From assembly GCF_003027925.1 (NCBI RefSeq), contig NZ_PYPS01000018.1, positions 1-64,000 of the forward strand: DNA of 64,000 nucleotides, read 5' to 3'. Position 1 is the first letter of the stretch. Each line of letters opens with the position of its first letter. The notes under the pieces are model-generated. The model made no database searches and was not told the origin of the DNA. It saw only the letters and a program-made list of their open reading frames with translations. Both the position numbers and the translations under genes were made by a program. Below are positions 17,802 through 26,284 of the stretch, in pieces. This DNA comes from Micromonospora sp. RP3T. GTDB taxonomy: Bacteria; Actinomycetota; Actinomycetes; Mycobacteriales; Micromonosporaceae.

Positions 17802-18628
17802 TCGTGGACGCGCACCACCACCTCTGGGACCCGGCCGTCCGGACGTACCCGTGGCTGGCCGGCGCCGCGCTCGCCCCGATCCGCCGTGCGTACACCCTGG
17901 CGGATCTGCGTGCCGCGGCGGGCGACCGGATCGGCGCCACCGTGCTCGTGCAGACCGTGTCGTCCCCGGCCGAGACCGAGGAGTTCCTGGCGGTCGCGGG
18001 GGCCGGCGACGGATTGGTCGCGGGCGTGGTGGGCTGGCTGGACCTGACCCGCCCCGACGTCGGCGACGAGGTCGACCGCCTGCGCTCGCGTCCGCTGGTC
18101 GGGGTCCGCCACCAGGTGGAGGACGAGCCGGACCCGGACTGGTTGCGGCGGGCCGACGTGCTCCGGGGCCTCGCCGCGCTGGGCCGCCGGAGGCTCGCCT
18201 ACGACCTGCTCGTCCGGGCCCCACAGCGGGCCGCCGCGCTGGCCGCCGTCCGGTGCCTGCCGGACGTCCGCTTCGTGGTGGACCACGCGGGAAAGCCGGC
18301 GGTCGCGGCGGGGGAGTGGGAGCCGTGGGCGTCCTGGATCACGGCGATGGCCGGCTGCCCGAACGTCGTCTGCAAGCTCTCCGGCCTCACCACCGAGGCG
18401 GACCGGGACGACTGGCACGCGGCCCGGCTCCGCCCGTACGCGAACCACGTGCTGGCCGAGTTCGGCGCCGACCGGGTGCTGTTCGGCTCGGACTGGCCGG
18501 TGTGCGAGCTGGCCGGTAGCTACCGCGGTGTGCTCGCGCTCGCCGACGAGCTGTTGCGGGACGCCAGCACGGCCGAGCGGGCGGCCGTGCTGGGCGACAC
18601 CGCGCGACGCGTCTACCGGCTACCGTGA
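17798..18628 (+). CDS. Amidohydrolase-family L-fuconolactonase (predicted)
   Basis: A 276-residue amidohydrolase-2 protein predicted to hydrolyse L-fuconolactone to L-fuconate. The metal-binding DAHHHLWDP strand is at the N-terminus, with VDHAGKP and LFGSDWPVCEL supplying later conserved His and Asp. GTG at 17798 overlaps the dehydrogenase stop and gives VIVDAHHHLWD, the normal family start. Confidence 0.87.
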   Translation: MIVDAHHHLWDPAVRTYPWLAGAALAPIRRAYTLADLRAAAGDRIGATVLVQTVSSPAETEEFLAVAGAGDGLVAGVVGWLDLTRPDVGDEVDRLRSRPLVGVRHQVEDEPDPDWLRRADVLRGLAALGRRRLAYDLLVRAPQRAAALAAVRCLPDVRFVVDHAGKPAVAAGEWEPWASWITAMAGCPNVVCKLSGLTTEADRDDWHAARLRPYANHVLAEFGADRVLFGSDWPVCELAGSYRGVLALADELLRDASTAERAAVLGDTARRVYRLP

Positions 18629-18656
18629 ACCCGCCGTTCCGGGAAAGGGGCTGACC

Positions 18657-19391
18657 GTGCGGATCGCCCTCTTCGTCACCTGCGTCAACGACACCATGGC
18701 CCCGGGCACCGGCCGGGCCGTGCTGCGCGTTCTCGAACGGCTGGGCCACGAGGTGACGTTCCCGGCCGGGCAGACCTGCTGCGGACAGATGCACTTCAAC
18801 ACCGGCTACCAGCGCGAGTGCGTGCCGCTGGTGCGCAAGTTCGTCGACGACTTCGCCGACGCGGAGGTGGTGGTGTCGCCGTCGGCGTCCTGCGTGGCGA
18901 TGGTGCGCGACCATCACCGGCGGGTCGCCGAGGTCGCCGGCGACCGCGGTTTGACCGAGGCGGTCGCGCACACCGCGCCCCGGGTGTACGAGTTCAGTGA
19001 GCTGCTCGTGGACGTGCTGGGTGAGACCGACGTGGGGGCGCGGTTCCCGCACCGGGTCACCTACCACCCGACCTGCCACGGGCTGCGGATGCTCGGCCTC
19101 GGTGACCGTCCGCAGGCGCTGCTGCGCGCCGTACGCGGGCTCGACCTGGTCGACCTCGGTGGCGCCCACGAGTGCTGCGGATTCGGCGGCACGTTCGCGC
19201 TGAAGAACGCCGACGTGTCGGTGGCGATGGGCCGGGACAAGGTGCGGCAGGTGCTCGCCACCGGCGCCGAGGTCCTCACCGCCGCCGACAACTCCTGCCT
19301 GCTGCACGTCGGCGGTCTGCTGTCGCGGGCCCGGTCGGGGGTGCGGGTCATGCACTACGCCGAGATCCTCGCGGCGGGGGACCGTTCGTGA
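18657..19391 (+). CDS. lutA: L-lactate oxidation iron-sulfur subunit LutA
   Basis: A 244-residue protein with two cysteine-rich CCG motifs (TCCGQMH near residue 42, ECCGFGGTF near 178), as in LutA and the GlpC/HdrB group. With LutB and LutC it oxidises L-lactate to pyruvate. GTG at 18657 follows GGGAAAGGGG. It lies 28 bp after the lactonase gene, so L-lactate made by the fucose pathway would be consumed by the same transcript. Confidence 0.9.
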   Translation: MRIALFVTCVNDTMAPGTGRAVLRVLERLGHEVTFPAGQTCCGQMHFNTGYQRECVPLVRKFVDDFADAEVVVSPSASCVAMVRDHHRRVAEVAGDRGLTEAVAHTAPRVYEFSELLVDVLGETDVGARFPHRVTYHPTCHGLRMLGLGDRPQALLRAVRGLDLVDLGGAHECCGFGGTFALKNADVSVAMGRDKVRQVLATGAEVLTAADNSCLLHVGGLLSRARSGVRVMHYAEILAAGDRS

Positions 19392-20830
19392 GCGGCGCCA
19401 CCTGGCTGGGCATGCCGGCCTTCCCGGAGGCCGCCCGCACGGCGTTGGCCGATGAGCAGTTGCAGGCCAACCTGCGCACGGCGACCACCACCATCCGGGC
19501 CAAGCGGGAGGCCGTGGTGGCCGAGCGCGCGGACTGGGAGCACCTGCGCGCCGCCGGCGCCGCGATCAAGGACCGGACGCTGCGGCACCTGGACCGCTAC
19601 CTGCTGCGGTTCGAGGAGCAGGCCACCGCCGCGGGGGCCGTCGTGCACTGGGCGCGCGACGCGGCGGAGGCCAACCGGATCGTCGTCGACCTGGTCCGCG
19701 CCGCCGACGCCGACGAGGTGATCAAGGTCAAGTCCATGGTCACCCAGGAGATCGACCTGAACGCCGCGCTCGCCGCGGCCGGGATCACCGCGTACGAGAC
19801 CGACCTGGCCGAACTGATCGTGCAGCTCGGCGACGACCTGCCCTCCCACATCCTGGTCCCAGCGATCCACCGCAACCGGTCCCAGATCCGGGACATCTTC
19901 CGGCGGGAGATGCCGGACGCCCCGGACGACCTGACCGACGACCCGGCCGCGCTCGCCGCCGCCGCCCGCCGGCACCTGCGGCGCAAGTTCCTCACCGCCC
20001 GGGTCGCCGTGTCCGGCGCGAACTTCGCCGTCGCCGAGTCGGGCGCCCTGGTCGTGGTGGAGTCGGAGGGCAACGGCCGGATGTGCCTGACCCTGCCGGA
20101 GGTCCTGATCAGCGTCGTCGGCATCGAGAAACTGGTGCCGACCTGGGCCGACCTGGAGGTGATGCTGCAACTGCTGCCGCGCTCCTCCACCGGGGAGCGG
20201 ATGAACCCGTACACCTCGACGTGGCGCGGCGTGCATCCCGGCGACGGACCACGGGAGGTCCACGTGGTGCTGCTCGACAACGGCCGCACCGACGTGCTCG
20301 CCGACGACGTCGGCCGGCAGGCGCTGCGCTGCATCCGCTGCTCCGCCTGCCTCAACGTGTGCCCGGTCTACGAACGCACCGGCGGGCACGCGTACGGATC
20401 GCCGTACCCCGGGCCGATCGGCGCGATCCTCACCCCGCAGCTACGCGGCATGCGCGACGACCCGGTGGCGGCCAGCCTGCCGTACGCGTCCACGCTCTGC
20501 GGGGCCTGCTACGAGGCGTGCCCGGTGCGCATCGACATCCCCGCCGCCCTCGTGCACCTGCGGGCCCGGGCGGTCGACGCGACGCGCGGTCCGCTGTCGC
20601 CGGAACGGACGGTGATGCGCGCCGCGGCGTGGACGCTCGCCGGCCCGCGCCGGCTCGCCGCCGCGCAGCGCCTCGCCGCCCTCGCCGGCGCGCTCCTCGG
20701 CCGCCGCGGGCGGATCGGCCGGCTGCCGGGGCCGCTGGCCGCCTGGACCCGGACACGCGACACCCCCGTACCCCCGGGGCAGTCGTTCCGGACCTGGTGG
20801 CGACGGAACCGGAGGGGAACGGCCGAGTGA
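19388..20830 (+). CDS. lutB: L-lactate oxidation iron-sulfur protein LutB
   Basis: A 480-residue protein with an N-terminal LUD domain (about 60-290) and two ferredoxin-like [4Fe-4S] motifs, CIRCSACLNVCPVY and CGACYEACPVRIDIP (about 310-390), then a short C-terminal helical region. GTG at 19388 overlaps the lutA stop. The domain order matches characterised LutB proteins. Confidence 0.92.
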   Translation: MSGATWLGMPAFPEAARTALADEQLQANLRTATTTIRAKREAVVAERADWEHLRAAGAAIKDRTLRHLDRYLLRFEEQATAAGAVVHWARDAAEANRIVVDLVRAADADEVIKVKSMVTQEIDLNAALAAAGITAYETDLAELIVQLGDDLPSHILVPAIHRNRSQIRDIFRREMPDAPDDLTDDPAALAAAARRHLRRKFLTARVAVSGANFAVAESGALVVVESEGNGRMCLTLPEVLISVVGIEKLVPTWADLEVMLQLLPRSSTGERMNPYTSTWRGVHPGDGPREVHVVLLDNGRTDVLADDVGRQALRCIRCSACLNVCPVYERTGGHAYGSPYPGPIGAILTPQLRGMRDDPVAASLPYASTLCGACYEACPVRIDIPAALVHLRARAVDATRGPLSPERTVMRAAAWTLAGPRRLAAAQRLAALAGALLGRRGRIGRLPGPLAAWTRTRDTPVPPGQSFRTWWRRNRRGTAE

Positions 20831-21456
20831 ACGCCCGCGACGAGATCCTGGGTCGGGTACGCGGCGCGCTCGCCGCCGCGCCGGACGCCGAGGTCGAGGT
20901 GCCCCGACGGTACGCGCGCACGGCCGACGGCGTGGACGTCGTGCGGTTGTTCGCCGAGCGGGTCGGCGACTACCGGGCCACGGTCCGGATCGTCGCACCG
21001 GAGGCGCTCGCGCCCGTGGTGGCGGCGGAGTTACGGGACGCGGCGGTCGGGACGCTGGCCGTACCGCCCGACCTGCCCCACGAGTGGCTGATCGAGACCG
21101 GTGTCGAGGTGCGCGCCGACTCGCCCGTGCTCTCCGTGAACGAGCTGGACGGCTGCGACGGGGTGCTGACCGGCTGCGCGGTGGCGATCGCGGAGACCGG
21201 CACGATCGTGCTCGACGGCGGACCCACTCAGGGGCGACGCGCCCTGACCCTGGTGCCGGACGTGCACATCTGCGTCGTACCGGCGTCGGTGGTCGTCGGC
21301 ACCGTGCCGGAGGCGATCACCCGGCTCGACGGGACCCGGCCCTTGACCTGGGTCAGCGGTCCGTCCGCCACAAGTGACATCGAACTGAACCGGATCGAGG
21401 GCGTACACGGCCCGAGACGTCTCGTCGTCATCGTCGTCGATAGACAGACGGGTTGA
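20827..21456 (+). CDS. lutC: L-lactate oxidation protein LutC
   Basis: A 209-residue LUD-domain protein starting at GTG 20827 in a GTGA overlap with lutB. Characteristic segments include the N-terminal REILGRVRGAL-type helix (here DEILGRVRGAL), ETGTIVLDGGPTQGRR and WVSGPSATSDIELNRIEGVH. It ends the operon; I see no clear hairpin after it. Confidence 0.9.
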   Translation: MNARDEILGRVRGALAAAPDAEVEVPRRYARTADGVDVVRLFAERVGDYRATVRIVAPEALAPVVAAELRDAAVGTLAVPPDLPHEWLIETGVEVRADSPVLSVNELDGCDGVLTGCAVAIAETGTIVLDGGPTQGRRALTLVPDVHICVVPASVVVGTVPEAITRLDGTRPLTWVSGPSATSDIELNRIEGVHGPRRLVVIVVDRQTG

Positions 21457-21500
21457 CGGGGTCAGGTGCGGCGCAGGCCCACCTTCCTCCCGTGTAGGAG

Positions 21501-21811
21501 TGTGACCAGTTCGTCTGGGGTCTGGATCCCGCTGGGAGGCGTGGATGGTCGGCGAGTCGGGCGATGATGATGATCCCGGCCGCGCTGGGCGCAGCGGGGA
21601 TCGGCCAGGTGTTCGACGGGGCGTTGCTGATCCTCATCTTCGCCATCTCCGGCGCGTTGGAGGCATTCGCGACCGCCCGCACCGCCGAGTCGGTGCGCGC
21701 GCTGCTCGACGTCGCCCCGGAACGCGCGACGCGCCTGGACGCCGGCGGGGGCGAGACGGCCGATCTACGGGTCGGTGACCTGGTGCGGATGCGTCCGGCT
21801 GAGCGGATCGG
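21501..21811 (+). pseudogene. Fragment of a heavy-metal P-type ATPase
   Basis: This stretch translates to an internal P1B-ATPase segment: two hydrophobic strands (MIPAALGAAGIGQVF, GALLILIFAISGALEAFA), then SVRALLDVAPERATRL and VGDLVRMRPAERI, which matches the actuator-domain entry. The frame runs upstream only to a stop at 21495 with no plausible start, and homology ends abruptly near 21811 where the tetR fragment begins. Phosphorylation and ATP-binding domains are missing. Confidence 0.75.
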
Positions 21812-21816
21812 GCCGA

Positions 21817-22230
21817 CGCGCGCTGCGCGTCCCGGATCACCTCGATCTTGTGGCGGTAGCCGGCCACGCGCTTCTCCGACGCCGGCTCGGCGTGTCCGCG
21901 CTCGTGCAGCCACGCCCACGCGGCGATGCGTTGCGGGTCGGGCCGCGCGGCGAACGTGTCGTGCGGCCGGACCGCGTAGCCGACGAGGTTGGGAGTGATC
22001 GGCACGACCCGGGACAGTTCCTTCAGGCCGGTCTCCATCACGGTGGCGAACACCGCGTCCTTGTCGCCGAACCAGGCGTGGATCCGTTCCTTGCTCGCCC
22101 ACGCCCGCTCCGCGATGCGGTTGATCCGGGCGCCGTCGACCCCGTGCTGGGCGAACTCCGCCATCGCCGCGACGAGCACCCGTTGCCGGGTCTCCAGGCC
22201 ACGTGCCCGGGTCGCGGGGGAGGAGGCCAT
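21817..22230 (-). pseudogene. TetR-family regulator truncated at its C-terminus
   Basis: ATG at 22230 opens a normal TetR N-terminus: helix-turn-helix (about 15-60: VLVAAMAEFAQHGVDGARI, RIHAWFGDKDAVF) and part of the ligand domain to about residue 138 (YRHKIEVIRDAQRA). The frame then runs into Arg/Pro-rich sequence antisense to the P-type ATPase fragment. A deletion or rearrangement joined the two genes tail to tail. DNA binding might survive; dimerisation probably does not. Confidence 0.75.
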
Positions 22231-22284
22231 TCCGCCACGTTGGCGCGGATGGTCGTGCGGTCCGGGCGCGCCGTGACCGCGCTG

Positions 22285-22872
22285 TCAGCCGGTCAGTGCG
22301 CAGGCCAGGCGCCGGCTCGCCGCGCGGAGCCGGTCCTCCCCGATGTCCTCGACGACGGCCCGGACGTGCTCGGCGGCGAGCGTGGCGAGCAGGGCGTGCG
22401 CGTCCGCGTCCGGATCCGGTCGGCCGGCGAGGAGCAGCGCCACGTGCCGGTGCCAGAACCGGTACGCGCCGATCCGGTAACGGGCGCCGGGGGACGCGGT
22501 CTCGGAGACTCGGACCAGGTCCAGGTGGCCGAGCAGGTAGTCGAGGTAGGCGGTGACGAAGGCGAGCAGGCGGTCCCGCGCGGTGGGCGGCGCGTCGGCG
22601 GGGCCGGGGCCGGGGCCGAGCGGAGCGGGGCCGAACAGGATCGCCTCCTGGAGGGCGCCTTCCTGGGTGTCGAGCAGCGCGGTGGCCAGCCCCGCCTTGT
22701 CCCCGAACCGCCGGAACAGGGTGCCCTTGCCGACACCGGCGGCCGACGCCACCGCGTCCATGGAGACACCCTCGACGCCGTGGTCGCGGAACAGTGCGGC
22801 GGCGGCCTCCAGGACGGCGGCCCGGTTGCGGGCCGCGTCCGACCGCTCGCGCGGCGGTGTCGTGCGCAACAC
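22285..22872 (-). CDS. TetR-family transcriptional regulator
   Basis: A 195-residue regulator from GTG 22872. The TetR helix-turn-helix is at about 10-55 (AAVLEAAAALFRDHGVEG, VGKGTLFRRFGDKAGL), with a C-terminal ligand domain rich in Ala/Leu helices. The frame stays open to an ATG at 22950, but that start would place both operators inside the coding region. It is divergent from the rhodanese gene, which it probably represses along with itself. The ligand is unknown; a sulfur or electrophile signal is a guess from the neighbour. Confidence 0.82.
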   Translation of the reverse strand: MLRTTPPRERSDAARNRAAVLEAAAALFRDHGVEGVSMDAVASAAGVGKGTLFRRFGDKAGLATALLDTQEGALQEAILFGPAPLGPGPGPADAPPTARDRLLAFVTAYLDYLLGHLDLVRVSETASPGARYRIGAYRFWHRHVALLLAGRPDPDADAHALLATLAAEHVRAVVEDIGEDRLRAASRRLACALTG

Positions 22873-22900
22873 GACGAGATCCGGGGGAGGGGTGGCAGAA

Positions 22901-22916
22901 GCGGACTGCGGTCCGC
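22901..22916. promoter_or_regulatory. TetR operator candidate 1
   Basis: GCGGAC-TGCG-GTCCGC is a perfect inverted repeat in the tetR/rhodanese intergenic region. It shares the core AGCGGACTG..GTCC with operator 2, whose centre is 34 bp away. Confidence 0.65.
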
Positions 22917-22936
22917 TATCGTTTCGAGACACAAGC

Positions 22937-22948
22937 GGACTGTAGTCC
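22937..22948. promoter_or_regulatory. TetR operator candidate 2
   Basis: GGACT-GT-AGTCC is a perfect 5-bp inverted repeat 19 bp upstream of the rhodanese ATG and just before its ribosome site. Its left flank AGCGGACTG is identical to that of operator 1. Confidence 0.65.
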
Positions 22949-22966
22949 ATTTACTTGGAGGTTGTC

Positions 22967-23305
22967 ATGACCACCCGCATCACCCGAGACGAGCTGCGCG
23001 ACCGCATCGAGGCCGGAACCGTCACCGTCGTCGACGCCCTCGGGGGCGACTACTACGCCCGACAGCATCTGCCCGGCGCCGTGGCGCTGGTGGAGGCCGA
23101 CGTCAGCGACCGGGCCGCGGAGCTGCTGCCCGACCGGGCCGCGACAGTGGTGACCTACTGCTCCAACCCCTCCTGCCCGAACAGTGGCCGGGTGGCCGAC
23201 CGTCTCACCGCCCTCGGCTACACCGACGTCCGGAAGTACGCCGAGGGCATCGAGGACTGGGTGGGCGCCGGCCTGCCCACCGAGTCGGGAGTGCGTGCGC
23301 GCTGA
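22967..23305 (+). CDS. Single-domain rhodanese-like protein
   Basis: A 112-residue cytoplasmic rhodanese homology domain, expected to carry sulfane sulfur. The active-site Cys lies in the loop YCSNPSCPNS (about residues 65-74), with VVDALGG and HLPGAVAL as the usual N-terminal strands and the GGIEDW-type ending present as EGIEDW. ATG 22967 follows TTGGAGG. A terminator hairpin starts four bases after the stop. Confidence 0.88.
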   Translation: MTTRITRDELRDRIEAGTVTVVDALGGDYYARQHLPGAVALVEADVSDRAAELLPDRAATVVTYCSNPSCPNSGRVADRLTALGYTDVRKYAEGIEDWVGAGLPTESGVRAR

Positions 23306-23308
23306 ACC

Positions 23309-23345
23309 GTGGCGGGGAGGTCGGCGGCCACGACCTCCCCGCCAC
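23309..23345 (+). terminator. Terminator hairpin after the rhodanese gene
   Basis: A perfect 15-bp stem (23309-23323 with 23331-23345; arm GTGGCGGGGAGGTCG) with a 7-nt loop lies directly behind the stop codon. Confidence 0.8.
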
Positions 23346-23366
23346 GCCGGTGCCCGTTCGGGCCGC

Positions 23367-23851
23367 TCACCCAGAGGCGGCCATCCCGCGCCGGCCCGCC
23401 GCGCCTCCGTCGTCCGAGCCGCGCGAGCGGCGGGTGCTCAGCGCCGGGCGGGTAAGCACCGCGAGGTAGCCACCGCCGGTGGCTGCCTGCAGCGGCGAGG
23501 TGGTGTAGAAGGCGGGCTTGTCGGCGTGGGCGGCGACCGCGGCCACCGGGCCGTCGACGGTGACGGCCCGCACCTCGCCGGTGCCGCCGTCGGTCCATGT
23601 TGTCCACAGCAGACGTCGCCGCAGGTCGGGCGCGGTGACGAGGAACCAGGCGTCGCCGCCGGCGTAGTCCTCGAGTCGGCGGCCGTTCATGGTCAGGTTG
23701 CCCCGGTCGGCGATTGGGCGGCTGCGGAGCCGCCGACGTAGATGCGACCCTGGGCGTCGGCGGCGAGCGCCCGTGGCGTGATGGTGTTGCCGCGGCCGCT
23801 GGTCAACCGGGTGAGGAGCAGCTGGCCGGCCTGGAGAGTGCCACCGGCCGG
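23367..23851 (-). pseudogene. Frameshifted C-terminal remnant of a secreted beta-propeller protein
   Basis: Two frames carry consecutive pieces of one protein: 23851-23693 reads PRALAADAQGRIYVGGSAAA, and from about 23715 downward a second frame reads LEDYAGGDAWFLVTAPDLRR and AVAAHADKPAFYT. This resembles the last blades of actinobacterial SBBP-like propeller proteins. One frameshift near 23715 and loss of the N-terminal part, where an IS5-like fragment abuts, mark it as inactive. Confidence 0.6.
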
Positions 23852-23853
23852 GA

Positions 23854-23961
23854 CCCGGCGAGCATCCGCTCGAATGTGCCGTCCAGGGCCCACCTGCGGA
23901 AACGGGTGTAGATCGACTGCCGGGACCCGTAGCGGGCGGGCACGCCCCGCCACGTGGTAAG
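23854..23961 (-). mobile_element. IS5-family transposase remnant
   Basis: About 36 codons read WRGVPARYGSRQSIYTRFRR then WALDGTFERMLAG, which matches the N-terminal PWRDVPERYG...RFRRW..DGTW region of IS5/IS427-type transposases. The catalytic DDE region and both terminal repeats are absent. It lies against the propeller remnant, suggesting an old insertion followed by deletion. Confidence 0.65.
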
Positions 23962-24171
23962 GGCTGACGCACCGCCTCGCCCGCACGGCTGTCGGTAGGG
24001 GAGAGCGCCTGTTCCTCCGCCACCGTGATCTCGGCGGGCAGCCGAACCGGCTGCCGCCCCTTTCTCGCTCGGGGGTCGCAATGGTGACAGGATGTGTTCG
24101 GCCGTTCACCTAATCTCTGGTCAGTGCCCGCGGTGAAGATCACAGCGGGGCCGGCAGGAGGAGTGTGGGCG

Positions 24172-25929
24172 GTGCAGCCAGAGCGTACGGCTGGGCAGTT
24201 GCGCTACGACCAGACGGTGGCGATCAAGGCGCTGCCGCGGCCGCAGGTGGAACCGACCCGGCCGACCGACAGCGAGAACCGGGTCTGCGGCGATGACCTG
24301 GTCTCGGCGATGGACCGGCAGGTGTACAAGACGCCACTGTTCATGATCGAGACCTGGGCGCGGGGGCAGCAGGAGGCTTTCGGTCAGCAAGGTCCGGCGA
24401 TCGCGATCGAGAAGTCGTACCGAAAGTGGGAAGGCACCGCGCACCTGGAGATCGAGTCGCCGGCGCTGCTGTCGAACGAGGGCCTGAAGCTGCACTTCAG
24501 CGTGACGGGCAACCCGCGGTACATGGCGCAGCCTCACGACCTGGTCCCGATCTACCTGGAGACGCCGACCGCGGACACGAAGAAGCCGGGCGAGCGGCAG
24601 CTGTTGGTGGTGGTGATCGAGCCGACGTGGGACTACAACCACTGGGAGATCCGGGTCGAGTACACGCTGCAGCAGTTGGCCACGATTCTCAAGATCAATT
24701 CGGGTGGCCCGGTGACCGCTCACACGATCATCCAGCGGTACCGTGAGCTGGGCCTGCGTGCACAGTGGCTCGGCGTGGCCGACCAGCAGAAGGTCCAGGT
24801 CAACGGGGTACGCCACGAGAGCGGCGGGCTGGACCAGAAGGGTGGCTCCGGCAAGCTGCGGCTGGTCCCGTACACCCTGCTGGAACTGGCCGGCACCGAG
24901 AACCGGCGCAACACGTCCTGGAACATGAGCGAAAAGCTCAACACCAGCCGCCCGGTGTTCAACACCTTCCAGGAGATCCTGCAGGGCGGCAAGGAGATGA
25001 TGACCACCCTGGAGTGCGAGGCGGAGTACCGGCTCGCCCGCGAGAGCGACCTCGACCAGGTCATCGTCGCCATGAACAAGCTGCACGACGACGGCGAGAT
25101 GCAGAAGCGGCTGGGCATCCTCAAGATGACCGGTGAGCAGAAGGTGTACGAGGACACCTACTTCGACCTGCCCGGCCCATACGATCTGCTGGCCAACCGG
25201 ATCGTGCTGCGCCGGCGGCACCGCAGCAGTGACGCCGGGGGCACGTACCTGTTCGCGCTCAAGGGCAGGACGCACCAGGACGGCGAGGGCCGACGGCTGC
25301 GCCTGGCGGCTCAGTGCCAGTTGAAGACCACCGCACTGACGACCACGACCGGTCAGGCGCTGCTGCGGCGGCTCCTCACGGACGACTCGGCCGACAACGC
25401 GGTGGGCCGTACGATGCTGCACGCGCTGGACCACGTCAAGCCCGTGATCAACCGCCTGAAGCAGGAGGACGTCGTCCCGGCGTTGACGGTCGTGTCGAAC
25501 CGGGACACGTTCACGATGACGCTGGCCAACGGCACGCAGATCGACTTCAGCGCGGACAAGGCCACGGGCCAGCTCGGCAACGGGCGTTCGGCGACCGTGT
25601 ACAGCTTCGAGTTCGGGGTGGGCCACCCGGCCCTGACCCAGGCCGCGACGACCGGAGGCCCGACCACCGGAGGGGACGGCGAGACGACCAAGAAGGTCTC
25701 GGTCAAAGACAAGATCGGCCAGTTCGAGGGCGCCGCGCCGCAGATCGTACGGCCGTACCACGTGCCCGCCGACCTGGTGAACCCGGCGGTGTTCACGCAG
25801 CCTGACTACCAGCAGTTCGTCCACCTGCTGCACGCCGTCGTCACCGACGTGTTCCAGCTCGACATCGGGCGTCTCGAACTGGGCGGCAACAAGGCCCACG
25901 ACCTTGCGAAGCTTCTCGGTCTCATCTGA
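24172..25929 (+). CDS. CYTH-like domain protein of unknown function
   Basis: A 585-residue soluble protein without signal peptide. GTG at 24172 has AGGAGG about ten bases upstream; the frame stays open to 24094. The first 270 residues are not recognised. From about 280 the chain resembles the CYTH/triphosphate-tunnel fold: an acidic ECEAEYRLAR strand (the ExE part of the ExExK motif), then YEDTYFDLPGPYDLLANRIV, LRRRHR and TYLFALKGR. The third motif residue is Tyr or Arg instead of Lys, so catalysis is uncertain. The last 60 residues are charged helices. No operon partners; remnants lie on both sides. Polyphosphate or nucleotide-triphosphate chemistry is only a family-based possibility. Confidence 0.7.
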   Translation: MQPERTAGQLRYDQTVAIKALPRPQVEPTRPTDSENRVCGDDLVSAMDRQVYKTPLFMIETWARGQQEAFGQQGPAIAIEKSYRKWEGTAHLEIESPALLSNEGLKLHFSVTGNPRYMAQPHDLVPIYLETPTADTKKPGERQLLVVVIEPTWDYNHWEIRVEYTLQQLATILKINSGGPVTAHTIIQRYRELGLRAQWLGVADQQKVQVNGVRHESGGLDQKGGSGKLRLVPYTLLELAGTENRRNTSWNMSEKLNTSRPVFNTFQEILQGGKEMMTTLECEAEYRLARESDLDQVIVAMNKLHDDGEMQKRLGILKMTGEQKVYEDTYFDLPGPYDLLANRIVLRRRHRSSDAGGTYLFALKGRTHQDGEGRRLRLAAQCQLKTTALTTTTGQALLRRLLTDDSADNAVGRTMLHALDHVKPVINRLKQEDVVPALTVVSNRDTFTMTLANGTQIDFSADKATGQLGNGRSATVYSFEFGVGHPALTQAATTGGPTTGGDGETTKKVSVKDKIGQFEGAAPQIVRPYHVPADLVNPAVFTQPDYQQFVHLLHAVVTDVFQLDIGRLELGGNKAHDLAKLLGLI

Positions 25930-26284
25930 CTCCCGGATCGACGCCACCGCGGACGTGTGACCGGGCGTGCTACCTGCAGCCCACCACGAGGCCGCCACGC
26001 AGGGTTGACGCTGCCGCGCCTGAGCGGCTGGTGTCGACCTCGTGGCGGCCTCGTGGTGGCCTCGTGGTGGCGGCCAGGAAGGCGCCGTACGAATGGCCCA
26101 GCAGGATGACCCGGCCGGCTCCGATCCGCTGGAACGGCCTCGGACGCATCCCGTGTCTGTTCGAATGTCATCTATCGGCGTAGCAGACCCACACTCCGAC
26201 GCCACGGCCCTGCTGCTGGCAACAGCAACGGTGGCAGCAACACGGGTGGACGGGGCGAGCCGATGTCAACCGACGACGGGTGGG
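25930..26284. other. Non-coding region with a 19-bp inverted repeat
   Basis: I see no gene here. It contains the inverted repeat 25981-25999 / 26041-26059 and reiterated CCTCGTGGTGG units, then low-complexity GC-rich sequence without convincing codon bias. Confidence 0.5.
25981..26059. repeat. Perfect 19-bp inverted repeat
   Basis: CCACCACGAGGCCGCCACG at 25981-25999 is the exact reverse complement of 26041-26059, with a 41-nt loop. A third partial copy (CCTCGTGGTGGCGGCC) continues to 26075. It may terminate the CYTH-like gene 50 bp upstream or mark an old element end. Confidence 0.7.

Noticed and set aside
10165..18628. L-rhamnose rather than L-fucose pathway
   Set aside because: The chemistry is parallel, but the dehydratase matches the FucD subfamily and the co-regulated glycosidase is GH95; rhamnose is kept as an alternative only.
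22873..22950. ATG 22950 as start of the TetR regulator
   Set aside because: It would place both candidate operators inside the coding region and leave almost no room for a promoter; the added residues have no TetR similarity.
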